Below, in pieces: positions 17,793 to 26,408 of a stretch of DNA of 47,200 nt. The notes under the pieces were generated by a model, which saw nothing but the letters and a program-made list of their open reading frames with translations, had not been told where the DNA came from and made no database searches. Position 1 is the stretch's first letter; every line of letters begins with the position of its first letter. The translations under genes and the position numbers were made by a program. Origin of the DNA: an uncultured Eubacterium sp. (lineage in GTDB: Bacteria > Bacillota > Clostridia > Lachnospirales > Lachnospiraceae); assembly GCA_910586225.1 (NCBI GenBank), contig CAJUIL010000031.1, forward strand, positions 1 to 47,200. Direction: 5' to 3'.

Positions 17793-18801
17793 CGCTTCCA
17801 AAATCTCCTATATTTAAAATCTCCTGCGGAATGTAACGGCCGCTTTCCAAAATCCGCTTCATCTCTAAAATTGCGTGCTCCTTAAAAAACGCAAAGAAAC
17901 GCCCGGTCAGGCTGCGGTTTTGCTTTTCCTTTGTACACGGCAGTTCCCGGACGGACCGCGCCTTTTCCAACATCCTTTCATACGCCTGCAAAAACGGCCG
18001 GATATCCGGCGGACGGTCTGCGGACTGCTGCATTTCAAACGCCTGCGCCAGACGTTCATAAATGCCGATCCCCTCATAATCCAGATCTCCAAAATAATAG
18101 ATCCGGTTCTCCCGCGCCCGCATATATGGCTCTACACAAAAGGAAAAATCCTGAAAAGAACGCAGAATACCCTTTCCCGCGCCGTAAATAAGCGTTCCGA
18201 TCGGAACCCCGAATATTTCTTCCTGCTCCTGCGCCAGCAGATGCCGCCGCATACTGTAAAACGTATCTTTATTTTCCAAGATCAAAAGATTCTGCGGCGT
18301 CCTGCGATGGCTGCTGTAATAAGCAAGCGGCTCCGACGTTTCATAAAAGGAAAGGCGGGAGGCGTCAACACCGCAGCGTTTTAAGATCTTCCTTCCCTGC
18401 TCCAGCTGCAGGAATTTCTCACGTCCCCATATTTGAAAGCTGCGTTCGTTTTTCGAAACGAGCGCAGCATCCCCCTTATCATGCATGAAATACGCATTCA
18501 GCATCAGCACCCATTCCCGGTCTATAGCATATTGCTCCAGATGGCGCAGATAGTAGTCAACGGAAATGGATGTGCTCATCGTATAGTTCAGCTCGTCCTC
18601 ATAAGCACGGTAATCCGTCTCTTTCTTTTTTTCCACGATCCAGTATTCCTCATACAGGGCTGGCTTTTTTCCGTTTGTTTTCGATGCTTTCACAGGCTTT
18701 AGCCTGCCGTTTTCTATTTCATCATAAATATAACCGCTGAGCTGTTCATAGGATTCTGCGCGCAGTTTTTTTTCTAATTCATTCAGTGAGATCCGTTTCA
18801 T
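17782..18801 (-). CDS. jetD: Wadjet JetD, TOPRIM-type nuclease subunit
   Basis: A 339-residue protein with the DUF2220-like C-terminal domain. The TOPRIM acidic residues are visible: Glu in NLLILENKDTFYSM and the DxD in YYFGDLDYEGIGIYERL. In the known system JetD cleaves DNA trapped by JetABC. It comes first here (D-A-B-C), unlike the A-B-C-D order of type I. The ATG at 18801 (MKRISL) is preferred, with GGTGA just before it. The frame continues to a TTG at 18906, but that stretch lies inside a strong terminator hairpin, which argues against the longer form. I see no clear promoter in the short gap before it. Confidence 0.83.
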   Translation of the reverse strand: MKRISLNELEKKLRAESYEQLSGYIYDEIENGRLKPVKASKTNGKKPALYEEYWIVEKKKETDYRAYEDELNYTMSTSISVDYYLRHLEQYAIDREWVLMLNAYFMHDKGDAALVSKNERSFQIWGREKFLQLEQGRKILKRCGVDASRLSFYETSEPLAYYSSHRRTPQNLLILENKDTFYSMRRHLLAQEQEEIFGVPIGTLIYGAGKGILRSFQDFSFCVEPYMRARENRIYYFGDLDYEGIGIYERLAQAFEMQQSADRPPDIRPFLQAYERMLEKARSVRELPCTKEKQNRSLTGRFFAFFKEHAILEMKRILESGRYIPQEILNIGDFGSDAV

Positions 18802-18881
18802 ATTCACCAGCCATTCAGAATCCGGCTGCTGCCTGTACCTGCAGCCACAGCAGCCGTCCTTGTTCGCCTGTATAACAAAGA

Positions 18882-18930
18882 AGGATTTTTCACCTTCTGG
18901 ATCCAACCTTATCCAGATGTGAAAAATCCT
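18882..18930 (-). terminator. Strong terminator hairpin between fprA and jetD
   Basis: AGGATTTTTCAC (18882-18893) pairs with GTGAAAAATCCT (18919-18930). TCTGGAT (18896-18902) pairs with ATCCAGA (18911-18917). This gives 19 bp in two blocks. On the minus strand TTCTTTGTT follows, a fair U-run. It would stop fprA transcripts before the jet genes. Confidence 0.75.
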
Positions 18931-18983
18931 ACTCCTAAATACAGGCCGTCTATCCTGCCCTTATTCTTTATAAAAACGCTCTG

Positions 18984-20159
18984 TTACACGCCCGCATCTA
19001 CGATCGCATCCGCCAACGCTTCCATATCCGCCATATTCTCCTCTTTTAATGTAGATTTTATGGTAACAGCCGGTTCTACAACGGAAATATTTTTCATCGT
19101 TTCCAGCATCGATTTCATCGTTCTTCCTGCTGTCGGGCCCCAAGAGCCGTTTTCCAGAATACCGACCGTACGCTTCTGATACGCTTTGCTCTGCAGGTGG
19201 CTCAGAAAATCATGCATACATGGGAATACACCGCCGTCATAGCTTGCCGCTGCCAAGACCATCCGGTCATAACGGAACGCGTCCTCAATAACTTCTGCCA
19301 TATCCTCACGCGCAAGGTCGCTGACAACTACCTTCTCCACGCCTTTTTCACGCAGCATTTCACCAAGCTTTTTCGCTGCCTTTGCCGTATTGCCGTGGAT
19401 CGATGCGTAGGCAATCAAAACACCAGAGTTTTCCGGCTTATAGCTGCTCCATGTATCATACAGGCCAAGATAATAATCCAGATTTTCATTCAAAATCGGG
19501 CCATGCAGCGGACAGATCGTTGCGATATCCAGCTTTGCAGCCTTTTTCAGGAGCGCCTGCACCGATGCGCCGTATCTGCCGACGATATTAAAGTAATACC
19601 TTCTTGCTTCACAAGCCCATCCTTCGTCGTCCTCAGCGTCCATTGCGCCAAATTTGCCAAAACCGTCAGCAGAAAACAAAACCTTTTCGCTGCTTTCATA
19701 AGTAACCATAACCTCCGGCCAGTGAACCATCGGAGCCATGTAAAAGCTTAGTGTATGTGAACCAAGAGACAGCGTATCTCCTTCTCGAACTTCGATCGAA
19801 CGGTCGTCCAACGCAACCTCAAAAAACTGCGGCAGCATATTGAACGTCTTCGCGTTCCCTACGATAACGACATCCGGATACAATTCCAGCAGTCTGCCGA
19901 TACTTCCTGCATGATCCGGTTCCAAATGGGATATCACAAGAAAATCCAGCTTTCTTCCGTCCAACGCCTCCTGCAGCTTTTGCTCCCATTCCTTCATGCC
20001 TCTGGCGTCTACGGTATCCATCAGCGCTGTTTTTTCATCTAAAATCAAATAGGAATTGTAAGACACTCCATCCGGCACAACGTACTGGCTTTCGAATAAG
20101 TCGATTTCTTTGTCGTCTACGCCGATATATTTGATTGAATCTGAGATTGTTACCTGCAT
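18984..20159 (-). CDS. Flavo-diiron protein (A-type flavoprotein, FprA-like)
   Basis: A 391-residue cytoplasmic enzyme that reduces oxygen to water (or NO to nitrous oxide), protecting anaerobes from oxidative stress. The metallo-beta-lactamase-like diiron domain carries HLEPDH (H-x-E-x-D-H), MVHWPEVM, the bridging Asp in FSADGFG and the His in CPLHGP. The C-terminal flavodoxin domain binds FMN (IAYASIHGNTAKAA, LAAASYDGGVFPCM, GSWGPTAGR). ATG at 20159 has AGGAG 7 bases upstream; the longer frame has no such site. Its own promoter and terminator make it monocistronic. Confidence 0.93.
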   Translation of the reverse strand: MQVTISDSIKYIGVDDKEIDLFESQYVVPDGVSYNSYLILDEKTALMDTVDARGMKEWEQKLQEALDGRKLDFLVISHLEPDHAGSIGRLLELYPDVVIVGNAKTFNMLPQFFEVALDDRSIEVREGDTLSLGSHTLSFYMAPMVHWPEVMVTYESSEKVLFSADGFGKFGAMDAEDDEGWACEARRYYFNIVGRYGASVQALLKKAAKLDIATICPLHGPILNENLDYYLGLYDTWSSYKPENSGVLIAYASIHGNTAKAAKKLGEMLREKGVEKVVVSDLAREDMAEVIEDAFRYDRMVLAAASYDGGVFPCMHDFLSHLQSKAYQKRTVGILENGSWGPTAGRTMKSMLETMKNISVVEPAVTIKSTLKEENMADMEALADAIVDAGV

Positions 20160-20281
20160 AAATCTTCTCCTTTCGGGTGTTTTCATTCTTATTTTTCTGT
20201 CCGTCAGGACGGCTGTGTACAGCCTGAACAAGCAAAAAGCTGTCCGCCGCGTGCAATCTGCCGCATACCTGCATGGATTAT

Positions 20282-20310
20282 AGTATACTCTATGGGAGGA
20301 GGTTTTTCAA
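20282..20310 (-). promoter_or_regulatory. fprA promoter
   Basis: On the minus strand TTGAAA (20310-20305), a 17-base spacer and TATACT (20287-20282); TATAAT overlaps just downstream. It lies about 120 bases before the fprA start. Confidence 0.7.
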
Positions 20311-20422
20311 ACATTTTCTAGTTTATATTTTAATTTTTTTGTTATGGCAAAGAGAAGCGGCCATTATTTGACTGGATAAGGCTTTGCACCTTTGGGTCCG
20401 CAGCTGCTGGCTGATAACTCCG

Positions 20423-20557
20423 TCATTCTGTTTTATTCCCCTGACGCTTTGCTTCTGCGACCACTTCATTGATCAGCTCTAAAGCCTTATCTTTATTATC
20501 ACTTTCCAATAACGCTTTAATGGAAAGCAATACTGTTAATAATTCTAAACGTGTCAT
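20423..20557 (-). CDS. Small helical protein of unknown function (44 aa)
   Basis: The ORF encodes MTRLELLTVLLSIKALLESD, then about 24 more residues ending KRQGNKTE. It is amphipathic and helical, like one TPR-type helical hairpin. AGGTGA lies just before the ATG and a good promoter (TTGACA-17-GATAAA) lies about 70 bases upstream, so I consider it real. I do not recognise the family. It sits between fprA and an ABC pseudogene, with no partner. Confidence 0.6.
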   Translation of the reverse strand: MTRLELLTVLLSIKALLESDNKDKALELINEVVAEAKRQGNKTE

Positions 20558-20634
20558 ATCATCACCTGTCTTTCTTTCAACCTGCATGGTTCGTTACATT
20601 GCGATCGGATTTTCATCATCATTTTCCTTATCTT

Positions 20635-20663
20635 TTTATCTCAAATATCGAACGATTTGTCAA
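20635..20663 (-). promoter_or_regulatory. Promoter of the 44-aa ORF
   Basis: Minus-strand TTGACA (20663-20658), a 17-base spacer and GATAAA (20640-20635). Confidence 0.6.
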
Positions 20664-20680
20664 TAGTTTTCAAATAGATC

Positions 20681-21087
20681 TTAAAAAAACAATGATTTAG
20701 CGATCTGCCAGGCTGTGCGATTTAATATTTTGTAGAGCCAGTACACATCCGCAGCAGCCGCGATCCTTTCATCATGTGTGATCATCACGACCGTCTGCCC
20801 CAATTTTTCACACCCGCCTAAAAGCAGCCGGACAGCTGGGCCGGATATTTCATCCGCTTATCCCAAAGGCCCATCAGGCTATAATTTTGGAACACAAATC
20901 CGATACTCCTGCGCCGGAACACGGTCCGCTCATTCCTGCTAAGCCCCGCAATATTCCTTCCCCGTACCACGATAGAGCCTCCTGTCAGTGCATCCAGCCC
21001 ACCAATCAGATTCAGCAGCGTTCTCTTTCCAGAACCAGACGTTCCAACGACCGCCAGAAACTCGCCCTGCTCCACTCGTAGATTAAG
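20681..21087 (-). pseudogene. ABC transporter ATP-binding protein remnant (MacB/LolD/BceA type)
   Basis: Recognisable pieces in order are NLRVEQGEFLAVVGTSGSGK, NLIGGLDALTGGSI, RRRSIGFVFQNYSLM, then GLWDKRMKYPAQLSG, then in another frame GQTVVMITHDERIAAAADVYWLY. The parts between NYSLM and GLWDK, and between QLSG and GQTVV (signature motif, Walker B), are missing. The Walker A reads GTSGSGKRT instead of GKST. No permease partner lies nearby. This is a relic with at least two internal deletions. Confidence 0.85.
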
Positions 21088-21178
21088 ATTCCTTTGCTAC
21101 CTGATCAACGTCATTATAAATAAAAAATCTTACAGAAATGCTACAAATATTGCAGATGCCGCTTACATTTTGTCAGAA

Positions 21179-22273
21179 TTAGAGATATCTGCAATACGAC
21201 AAATGCTTGCGGGTATACTTTTTTTCATCCCAAGCATGGCTTTTTTTCATGACAGACTTTGACACCATAAAATAATCATAACAAATGCCGCTGTCCGTTT
21301 GCAGTGTATCATCCCAAGTGCAGTCAATGTACCTGCCGCCGCTCCCGATCTTAACAAAATTCCACGTATGCTTTTCGCCGCCTGCTGTTCCGCAGACTGC
21401 GATCGATTCAATCCCCGCCTTCTGTGCGATCAGGTTAAACGCGGCTGTATATCCCTGACAGACCGCTTTTTTCTTTACAAGCGCACCATAGGCCGTCAGT
21501 GAATCCTCATACCCGTTTACACTTTCCAGACTCCGGTCATAGCGGCACAGCGTGACCAGATGATCATGAATGGCTTTTAGCTTCTGTGTTGTCGTCATGT
21601 TGCTGCGCAGGCTGTCCTTCACAAATGCTTCCGCCTTTTGCTCCGCCGCCAGCATTTTTGCATCCTGCTCACGCTTCGTCAATTCGCTGCTTCTGCGGTA
21701 GCCGTATGTACCGTTGTCATTTTTCCACACAACTGTTTCATAGTTATATTCCGGATGCTGCTGCAGCATTAAATAAAAAATGGCATAATACGACTTCTCA
21801 CTATAAAACCGCGTTGTATAATCACAATGCTGCAACGCCTCCAGCGCAACCCGGTAAGCCTCCTTTGTATCCTGCAGCGGCTCGACCTGCGGCAGCGAAT
21901 CCTCGTCCAGCCAAAACGTATAATGTGACAAGCCAGCGTCCGCCTGCTTGCGATAAGTACACTTTCCGATATACAGACGTTTCTGCTCCAGTGCAGCCTT
22001 AGAAAGCTGCTGCGTGATCTGCTCCATCGTATAGCTTTCCGGTGCCGTGAACACAATCTCATACTCTCCCTGACGGATCGCAGCGGAAAATACCGCGCGG
22101 ATCTCCTCCAGATCCAGCGGCGACGTCTGTGCTTCCGTCAATTTTACTCCTGTCAGATCCCGCATATCCCAGGCTGCAGCCCGCAGCGTAAATCGTCCGC
22201 CCTGCAGCGCCAAAAGCAGCGCTAGTGCAGCGCAAAAAAAGTATATGGTTTTCCAAAGCTTATTCTCCCGCAT
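21179..22273 (-). CDS. Secreted or membrane-anchored transglutaminase-like protein
   Basis: A 364-residue protein with an N-terminal signal or anchor (KTIYFFCAALALLLALQGG, about residues 9-27). The C-terminal transglutaminase-like cysteine-protease fold has KLKAIHDHLVTLCRYD, the Cys in AVCQGYTAAFNLI, the His in HTWNFVKI and the Asp in YIDCTWDDT, a full Cys-His-Asp triad. It acts outside the cell, probably as a protease or cross-linking enzyme; the substrate is unknown. The ATG at 22273 follows AAGGAGAAAAAG. It is transcribed in the same direction as secA upstream. Confidence 0.85.
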   Translation of the reverse strand: MRENKLWKTIYFFCAALALLLALQGGRFTLRAAAWDMRDLTGVKLTEAQTSPLDLEEIRAVFSAAIRQGEYEIVFTAPESYTMEQITQQLSKAALEQKRLYIGKCTYRKQADAGLSHYTFWLDEDSLPQVEPLQDTKEAYRVALEALQHCDYTTRFYSEKSYYAIFYLMLQQHPEYNYETVVWKNDNGTYGYRRSSELTKREQDAKMLAAEQKAEAFVKDSLRSNMTTTQKLKAIHDHLVTLCRYDRSLESVNGYEDSLTAYGALVKKKAVCQGYTAAFNLIAQKAGIESIAVCGTAGGEKHTWNFVKIGSGGRYIDCTWDDTLQTDSGICYDYFMVSKSVMKKSHAWDEKKYTRKHLSYCRYL

Positions 22274-22332
22274 CTTTTTCTCCTTTTCTTATTTTTTATT
22301 TCTTATTTTCTTACGGTCTATAAAAAAGAAAA

Positions 22333-22408
22333 GGTAAGATCACAGATTTTCAATTTCCTAAAATCTCTGCAACCTCGCCTTTTCCTTTCAGACAAACAAG
22401 CTCTTACC
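22333..22408 (-). terminator. Nested hairpin after secA
   Basis: Outer arms GGTAAGA/TCTTACC (22333-22339 and 22402-22408) enclose an inner hairpin AGATTTT/AAAATCT (near 22344-22366). On the minus strand TTTTCTTTTTT follows the outer stem. Probable secA terminator, although the outer loop is long. Confidence 0.45.
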
Positions 22409-22419
22409 CTTCGTCCTAT

Positions 22420-24993
22420 TTATACAACCTTGTTCATACAGCAATGCTTATATTTCTTTCCGCTTCCGCAAGGACACGGATCATTCGGATAAATTTTCTT
22501 GCTCTCGCGTGTTTTTGGCTTTGCTGCAGCGGAATCGTCTTTATTCGTTCCGGTCACCTTCGCCACCTCTTCACGCTCTACCTTTTCCTCCATTCTGACA
22601 TGGTACATCAGACGCAGCGTATCCTCACGCATATTTTGTGTCATTCCGTCAAACATCTCAAAGCCCATCAGCTTATATTCTACAAGCGGATCACGCTGGC
22701 CGTATGCCTGCAGTCCGATTCCCTGCCGCAGCTGATCCATATCATCCAGATGCGCCATCCACTTCCGGTCGATCACCTTGAGCAAAATCACGCGCTCCAG
22801 CTCACGGATCGCTTCCGGCTCTGGAAATTCTGCTTCTTTTTCTTCATACAGCTTAACCGCCTGTTCCTTGAGCTTATGCTTCACTTCCTTGCTGTTTTTG
22901 CAGTCCGCAATCCCTTCGGCAGTAAGCGGCTCCAGTGGGATAACCGGAATCAACAGCTGGTTCAGCTCCTCCAGATCCCACTCTTCCTGGCTCACATCAT
23001 CAGACAGACACGTATCCACGGTAGCTTCTACAAAATCAACGATCATCTTATAAATAGAATCGCGCATATTTTCACCGTTTAATACCTTCATGCGCTCCTC
23101 GTATACGATCTCTCTTTGGTCATTCATAACCTGGTCATATTCCAGCAGGTTTTTACGAATACCAAAGTTATTTCCCTCGATCTTTTTCTGCGCCTTCTCA
23201 ATCGCGTTCGTCAGCATCTTATGCTGGATCTCCTCGCCTTCTGGCACGCCGAGCGCGCTGAAGATATCCATGAGCTTATCCGAGCCGAACAGACGCATCA
23301 GGTCGTCCTCCAGGGAAATGTAAAATTTGGACTCGCCCGGATCGCCCTGACGTCCGGAACGTCCGCGCAGCTGGTTGTCAATACGGCGGGACTCATGACG
23401 CTCCGTGCCGATGATCTTTAAGCCGCCGGCCTTGCGCGCTTCCTCGTCCAGCTTGATATCCGTACCACGTCCTGCCATATTCGTCGCAATCGTAACCGCA
23501 CCGTGTTCACCCGCATGGCTGACAATCTCAGCCTCCATCTCATGAAATTTCGCATTTAACACCTGATGCTTGATCCCCCTGCGGCTGAGCATCTTGTCCA
23601 AAAGCTCCGAAATCTCGATCGTAACCGTACCGACAAGTACCGGCTGCCCTTTGGCATGGCTTGCTTCTACATCGTCGCAGACCGCACGGAATTTTTCTTT
23701 CTGCGTCTTATAGACGGCGTCCTGATGATCTTCACGGACAACTGGCTTATTCGTCGGAATCTCAATAACGTCCATCCCGTAAATATCGCGGAACTCCTGC
23801 TCCTCTGTCAAGGCAGTACCCGTCATACCCGACTTCTTTTCAAATTTATTAAAAAAGTTCTGGAATGTGATCGTCGCAAGCGTACGGCTTTCCCTTCTGA
23901 CTTTTACGTGCTCCTTCGCCTCGATTGCCTGATGCAGACCGTCCGAATAACGGCGTCCCGGCATGATACGCCCGGTAAATTCATCTACGATCAGCACTTC
24001 CTCGTCCTTAACCACATAATCCTTGTCACGGAACATCAGGTTGTGCGCACGCAGCGCCAATACGATATTATGCTGGATCTCCAGATTTTCCGCGTCCGCC
24101 AGATTTTCGATATTGAAAAATTTCTCGACCTTTTTTACACCTTCTGCGGTCAGGTTCACAACCTTATCTTTCTCGTTAACGATAAAGTCGCCGTCCTCCT
24201 CGACCTCAACGCCCATAATAGCGTCCATTTTCGTAAATTCGCCGTTGCCCTTGCCGCGCTTTAGCTGCTGCGCCAGAATATCACAGGCTTCATACAGCTT
24301 CGTGGATTTTCCGCTCTGTCCGGAAATGATCAAAGGCGTACGCGCCTCGTCGATTAAAATAGAGTCCACCTCGTCCACGATCGCAAAATGCAGATCTCTT
24401 TGCACAAGCTGTTCTTTATAAATAACCATATTATCTCTCAGATAATCAAATCCAAGCTCATTATTCGTCACATAAGTGATGTCGCAGGCATACGCCTCTC
24501 TGCGGCGGTCGTTGTCCATGCTGTTTAATATACAGCCGACCTTCAGCCCTAAAAACTCATGTACCTGGCCCATCTCATCCGCGTCACGCTGAGCCAGATA
24601 ATCGTTTACTGTTACGATATGAACGCCTTTTCCTTCCAGCGCATTCAAATAGGCAGGCATGGTCGCCACAAGCGTCTTACCTTCACCGGTTTTCATCTCG
24701 GCGATACGGCCTTGATGCAGGATAATGCCGCCGATCAGCTGCACACGGAACGGCTCCATATGAAGCACGCGCCAGGAAGCCTCCCGGACAACTGCAAATG
24801 CCTCAACTAAAATATCATCCAGCGTTTCGCCCGCTTCCAGACGTTTTTTAAACTCCGGTGTTTTAGCCTGCAGCTCTTCGTCGGAAAGCTGCTGCATCTG
24901 CGGACGCAAAGCCTCGATCTTATCAACAAGCGGCTTTATTCTTTTTAACTCACGTTCACTGTGAGTCCCGAATATTTTCTCAAATGCTCCCAT
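22420..24993 (-). CDS. secA: Preprotein translocase ATPase SecA
   Basis: SecA drives secretory proteins through SecYEG by ATP hydrolysis. The 857 residues include GAFEKIFGTHSERELKR at the N-terminus, Walker A MKTGEGKTL, Walker B region DEVDSILIDEARTPLI, GTDIKL and LRGRSGRQGDPGESKFY of the second ATPase fold, and a C-terminal SEC-C zinc motif CPCGSGKKYKHCC. The ATG at 24993 follows AGGAG by 5-6 bases and matches the family N-terminus; the frame extends to 25041 without a ribosome site. It is essential and apparently monocistronic. Confidence 0.97.
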   Translation of the reverse strand: MGAFEKIFGTHSERELKRIKPLVDKIEALRPQMQQLSDEELQAKTPEFKKRLEAGETLDDILVEAFAVVREASWRVLHMEPFRVQLIGGIILHQGRIAEMKTGEGKTLVATMPAYLNALEGKGVHIVTVNDYLAQRDADEMGQVHEFLGLKVGCILNSMDNDRRREAYACDITYVTNNELGFDYLRDNMVIYKEQLVQRDLHFAIVDEVDSILIDEARTPLIISGQSGKSTKLYEACDILAQQLKRGKGNGEFTKMDAIMGVEVEEDGDFIVNEKDKVVNLTAEGVKKVEKFFNIENLADAENLEIQHNIVLALRAHNLMFRDKDYVVKDEEVLIVDEFTGRIMPGRRYSDGLHQAIEAKEHVKVRRESRTLATITFQNFFNKFEKKSGMTGTALTEEQEFRDIYGMDVIEIPTNKPVVREDHQDAVYKTQKEKFRAVCDDVEASHAKGQPVLVGTVTIEISELLDKMLSRRGIKHQVLNAKFHEMEAEIVSHAGEHGAVTIATNMAGRGTDIKLDEEARKAGGLKIIGTERHESRRIDNQLRGRSGRQGDPGESKFYISLEDDLMRLFGSDKLMDIFSALGVPEGEEIQHKMLTNAIEKAQKKIEGNNFGIRKNLLEYDQVMNDQREIVYEERMKVLNGENMRDSIYKMIVDFVEATVDTCLSDDVSQEEWDLEELNQLLIPVIPLEPLTAEGIADCKNSKEVKHKLKEQAVKLYEEKEAEFPEPEAIRELERVILLKVIDRKWMAHLDDMDQLRQGIGLQAYGQRDPLVEYKLMGFEMFDGMTQNMREDTLRLMYHVRMEEKVEREEVAKVTGTNKDDSAAAKPKTRESKKIYPNDPCPCGSGKKYKHCCMNKVV

Positions 24994-25350
24994 ATAATCT
25001 CCTATCGTTATCGTATACTTGTCAGGCAGCTGTTCGGACAAGCTGACCTGTTACCCTTGTTTTACACCACAAAATCGGTTCTATTATATCACTACTTGTC
25101 TCCCGAAACAATAGTTAATGCAATGAACTATTTGTGAATATTTTATAAACACATAACAGTTCAGATGCCTTCCCTGTTACCTGAAAAATCAGCAACAGCA
25201 ACGCTGCTCCAAATAAAAATAGCATATGCAGTTTTCTCCCATAATATGCAAAATTAGAAATCAAGTTGTTTTAATTATCAGAATATTTTATACAATTCTT
25301 CTATGTATTCTGTATACTAAAATATTTTTTTATTTTTTTCTAATTTATTG
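24994..25350. other. AT-rich intergenic region upstream of secA
   Basis: No gene seen. A candidate secA promoter on the minus strand is TATAAT around 25083-25088 with TTGTTT 17 bases upstream, which is weak. Near 25153-25187 the sequence carries overlapping arms (TAACAG/CTGTTA and TTCAG/CTGAA). The remainder is A/T-rich without clear structure. Confidence 0.4.
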
Positions 25351-25379
25351 TTGACAAATCCATATTTGTTTGATATTAT
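25351..25379 (+). promoter_or_regulatory. Promoter of the micro-ORF array transcript
   Basis: TTGACA at 25351-25356, a 17-base spacer and TATTAT at 25374-25379 (followed by AATC). AT-rich upstream sequence adds an UP-element-like stretch. It points away from secA into the repeat array; expected start near 25386. Confidence 0.8.
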
Positions 25380-25545
25380 AATCTCAACAAAAAACAAACG
25401 GAACAAACCAAACAAAAACCCACAGCATTCTAACAAGAAAAGGATTCTCTTTCATACAATCGCAGAATTTTTTCTTAACACAGAATGTAAACGCAGAGAG
25501 TGAGGTGAGTCCGCCAGGATAAGCACGAATCATCCCAAATTCTAA

Positions 25546-26345
25546 GAAAAGAGGTATCGTCCAATGATTACATAACCTTCTTACACAACGTGTAATTCAT
25601 AATCTTAATGAAATGGAGAATAGGCCAATGGACAGAGTTATCTAATCCAGTTTGTTTTTGTAAACTAACGAAAGCGGGGACAGTCCAATGGAGGGAATTA
25701 CTTAAAACCAACAGAACCACAACCCATCTAAATGTAGTAAATCATAAGGAAAGTGGGGTACGGACCAATGAAACCAGCAGTTTAGACCCGGATTTTTGTT
25801 AATATACATAATATGAATATGAAAAGAAAGCGGGGTACAGACCGATGAAATAGTTGTTTTAACCCGAATTTAAAAAATATACATCCTATGTAATATTGAA
25901 TGAAAGTGGGGTACAGACCAATGAAATAATTGTAATCACCCAGATTTCTACAAAACAGTATGATTTGCAGCAATAGAAAGAGGGTAATTCCAGTGGATAA
26001 TATTGGATAGAATCGGATAGAATCACTCACATCCACCAGTGTACAAGAAAAGTCTAAAGAAAGCGGGGTAAACTCCAATGCATGATTCAAAACCAAAAAA
26101 CGTTTTCAGAATAGTTACATGATATGCAGAAGATACCGTGAAGACAGCACTGTGAAGTGGTCGGAAATTCAGTCGAGTACATTCATATATGGATTCAGAT
26201 CAAACGCATTCAAGGAAAACAGACATGGATATTGAATGGGCTAAGCTGAAGACAAAATACAAAAAACATTTCATTCCTCAATTTAAGAGATCGTTGTTAA
26301 TTTCAAAGAAAGGCATGGTAAAAACCCATGGACATATCAGTCTAA
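25546..26345 (+). repeat. Nine-copy GAAAG-GGGG-CCAATG micro-ORF repeat
   Basis: GAAAG-type boxes begin at 25546, 25610, 25670, 25749, 25826, 25902, 25976, 26059 and 26308. Start codons are at 25564, 25628, 25688, 25768, 25845, 25921, 25993 (GTG), 26078 and 26328. ORFs end at 25575, 25645, 25705, 25785, 25853, 25929, 26010, 26122 and 26345. Copies 4-6 are 76 bp apart and also share ACCC(A/G)(G/A)ATTT after the stop; the others are 60-82 bp apart, except the last (249 bp). A possible diverged tenth copy without ATG lies near 25497. Confidence 0.75.
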
Positions 26346-26385
26346 AAGGCGTCGGCAATCCGGAATCGAATTGTTGGCGCCTTTT
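26344..26385 (+). terminator. Intrinsic terminator of the micro-ORF transcript
   Basis: AAAAGGCGTCGGCAAT (26344-26359) pairs along its full 16 bases (with G-U pairs) with ATTGTTGGCGCCTTTT (26370-26385), a 10-base loop. CTTTTCATCATTTT completes the U-run. The stop codon of the last micro-ORF overlaps the first stem bases. Confidence 0.85.
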
Positions 26386-26408
26386 CTTTTCATCATTTTA
26401 AATTAATT

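Larger units (their letters stand above)
25386..26391 (+). ncRNA. About 1-kb transcript carrying an array of nine micro-ORFs
   Basis: The predicted RNA runs from the consensus promoter to a strong terminator and contains no normal-sized gene. Starting with a 160-base leader, it has nine modules of GAAAG, a G-rich run, a 4-6-base gap, CC, then ATG or GTG at 17-20 bases from GAAAG. Each start opens a tiny ORF: MIT, MDRVI, MEGIT, MKPAV, MK, MK, VDNIG, a 14-mer and MDISV. The G-run and CC can often pair as a small hairpin just ahead of the start codon. A 70-codon frame (26189-26401) exists but runs through the terminator and has no ribosome site. Whether the RNA works by translation, as a structured RNA or as a binding platform cannot be told from sequence. 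Confidence 0.6.

Noticed and set aside
25154..25164. TAACAGTTCAG shared with 47049-47059 as a dispersed repeat
   Set aside because: Only 11 bases match, which is expected by chance in a window of this size.
25826..25853. Resemblance of GCGGGGTACAGACCGATGAA to the 3' part of the c-di-GMP-I (GEMM) riboswitch
   Set aside because: The other conserved GEMM parts (the GCAAA-containing strand and the CCTCCGGC-type helix) are missing from the 76-bp unit, and the other copies diverge from the GEMM consensus.
25546..26345. The repeat array as a CRISPR
   Set aside because: Repeats are too divergent, spacing varies from 60 to 249 bp, and no cas genes are present.
26189..26401. 70-codon ORF in the array region as a protein gene
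   Set aside because: It has no ribosome site, runs through the terminator hairpin and has no recognisable protein features.
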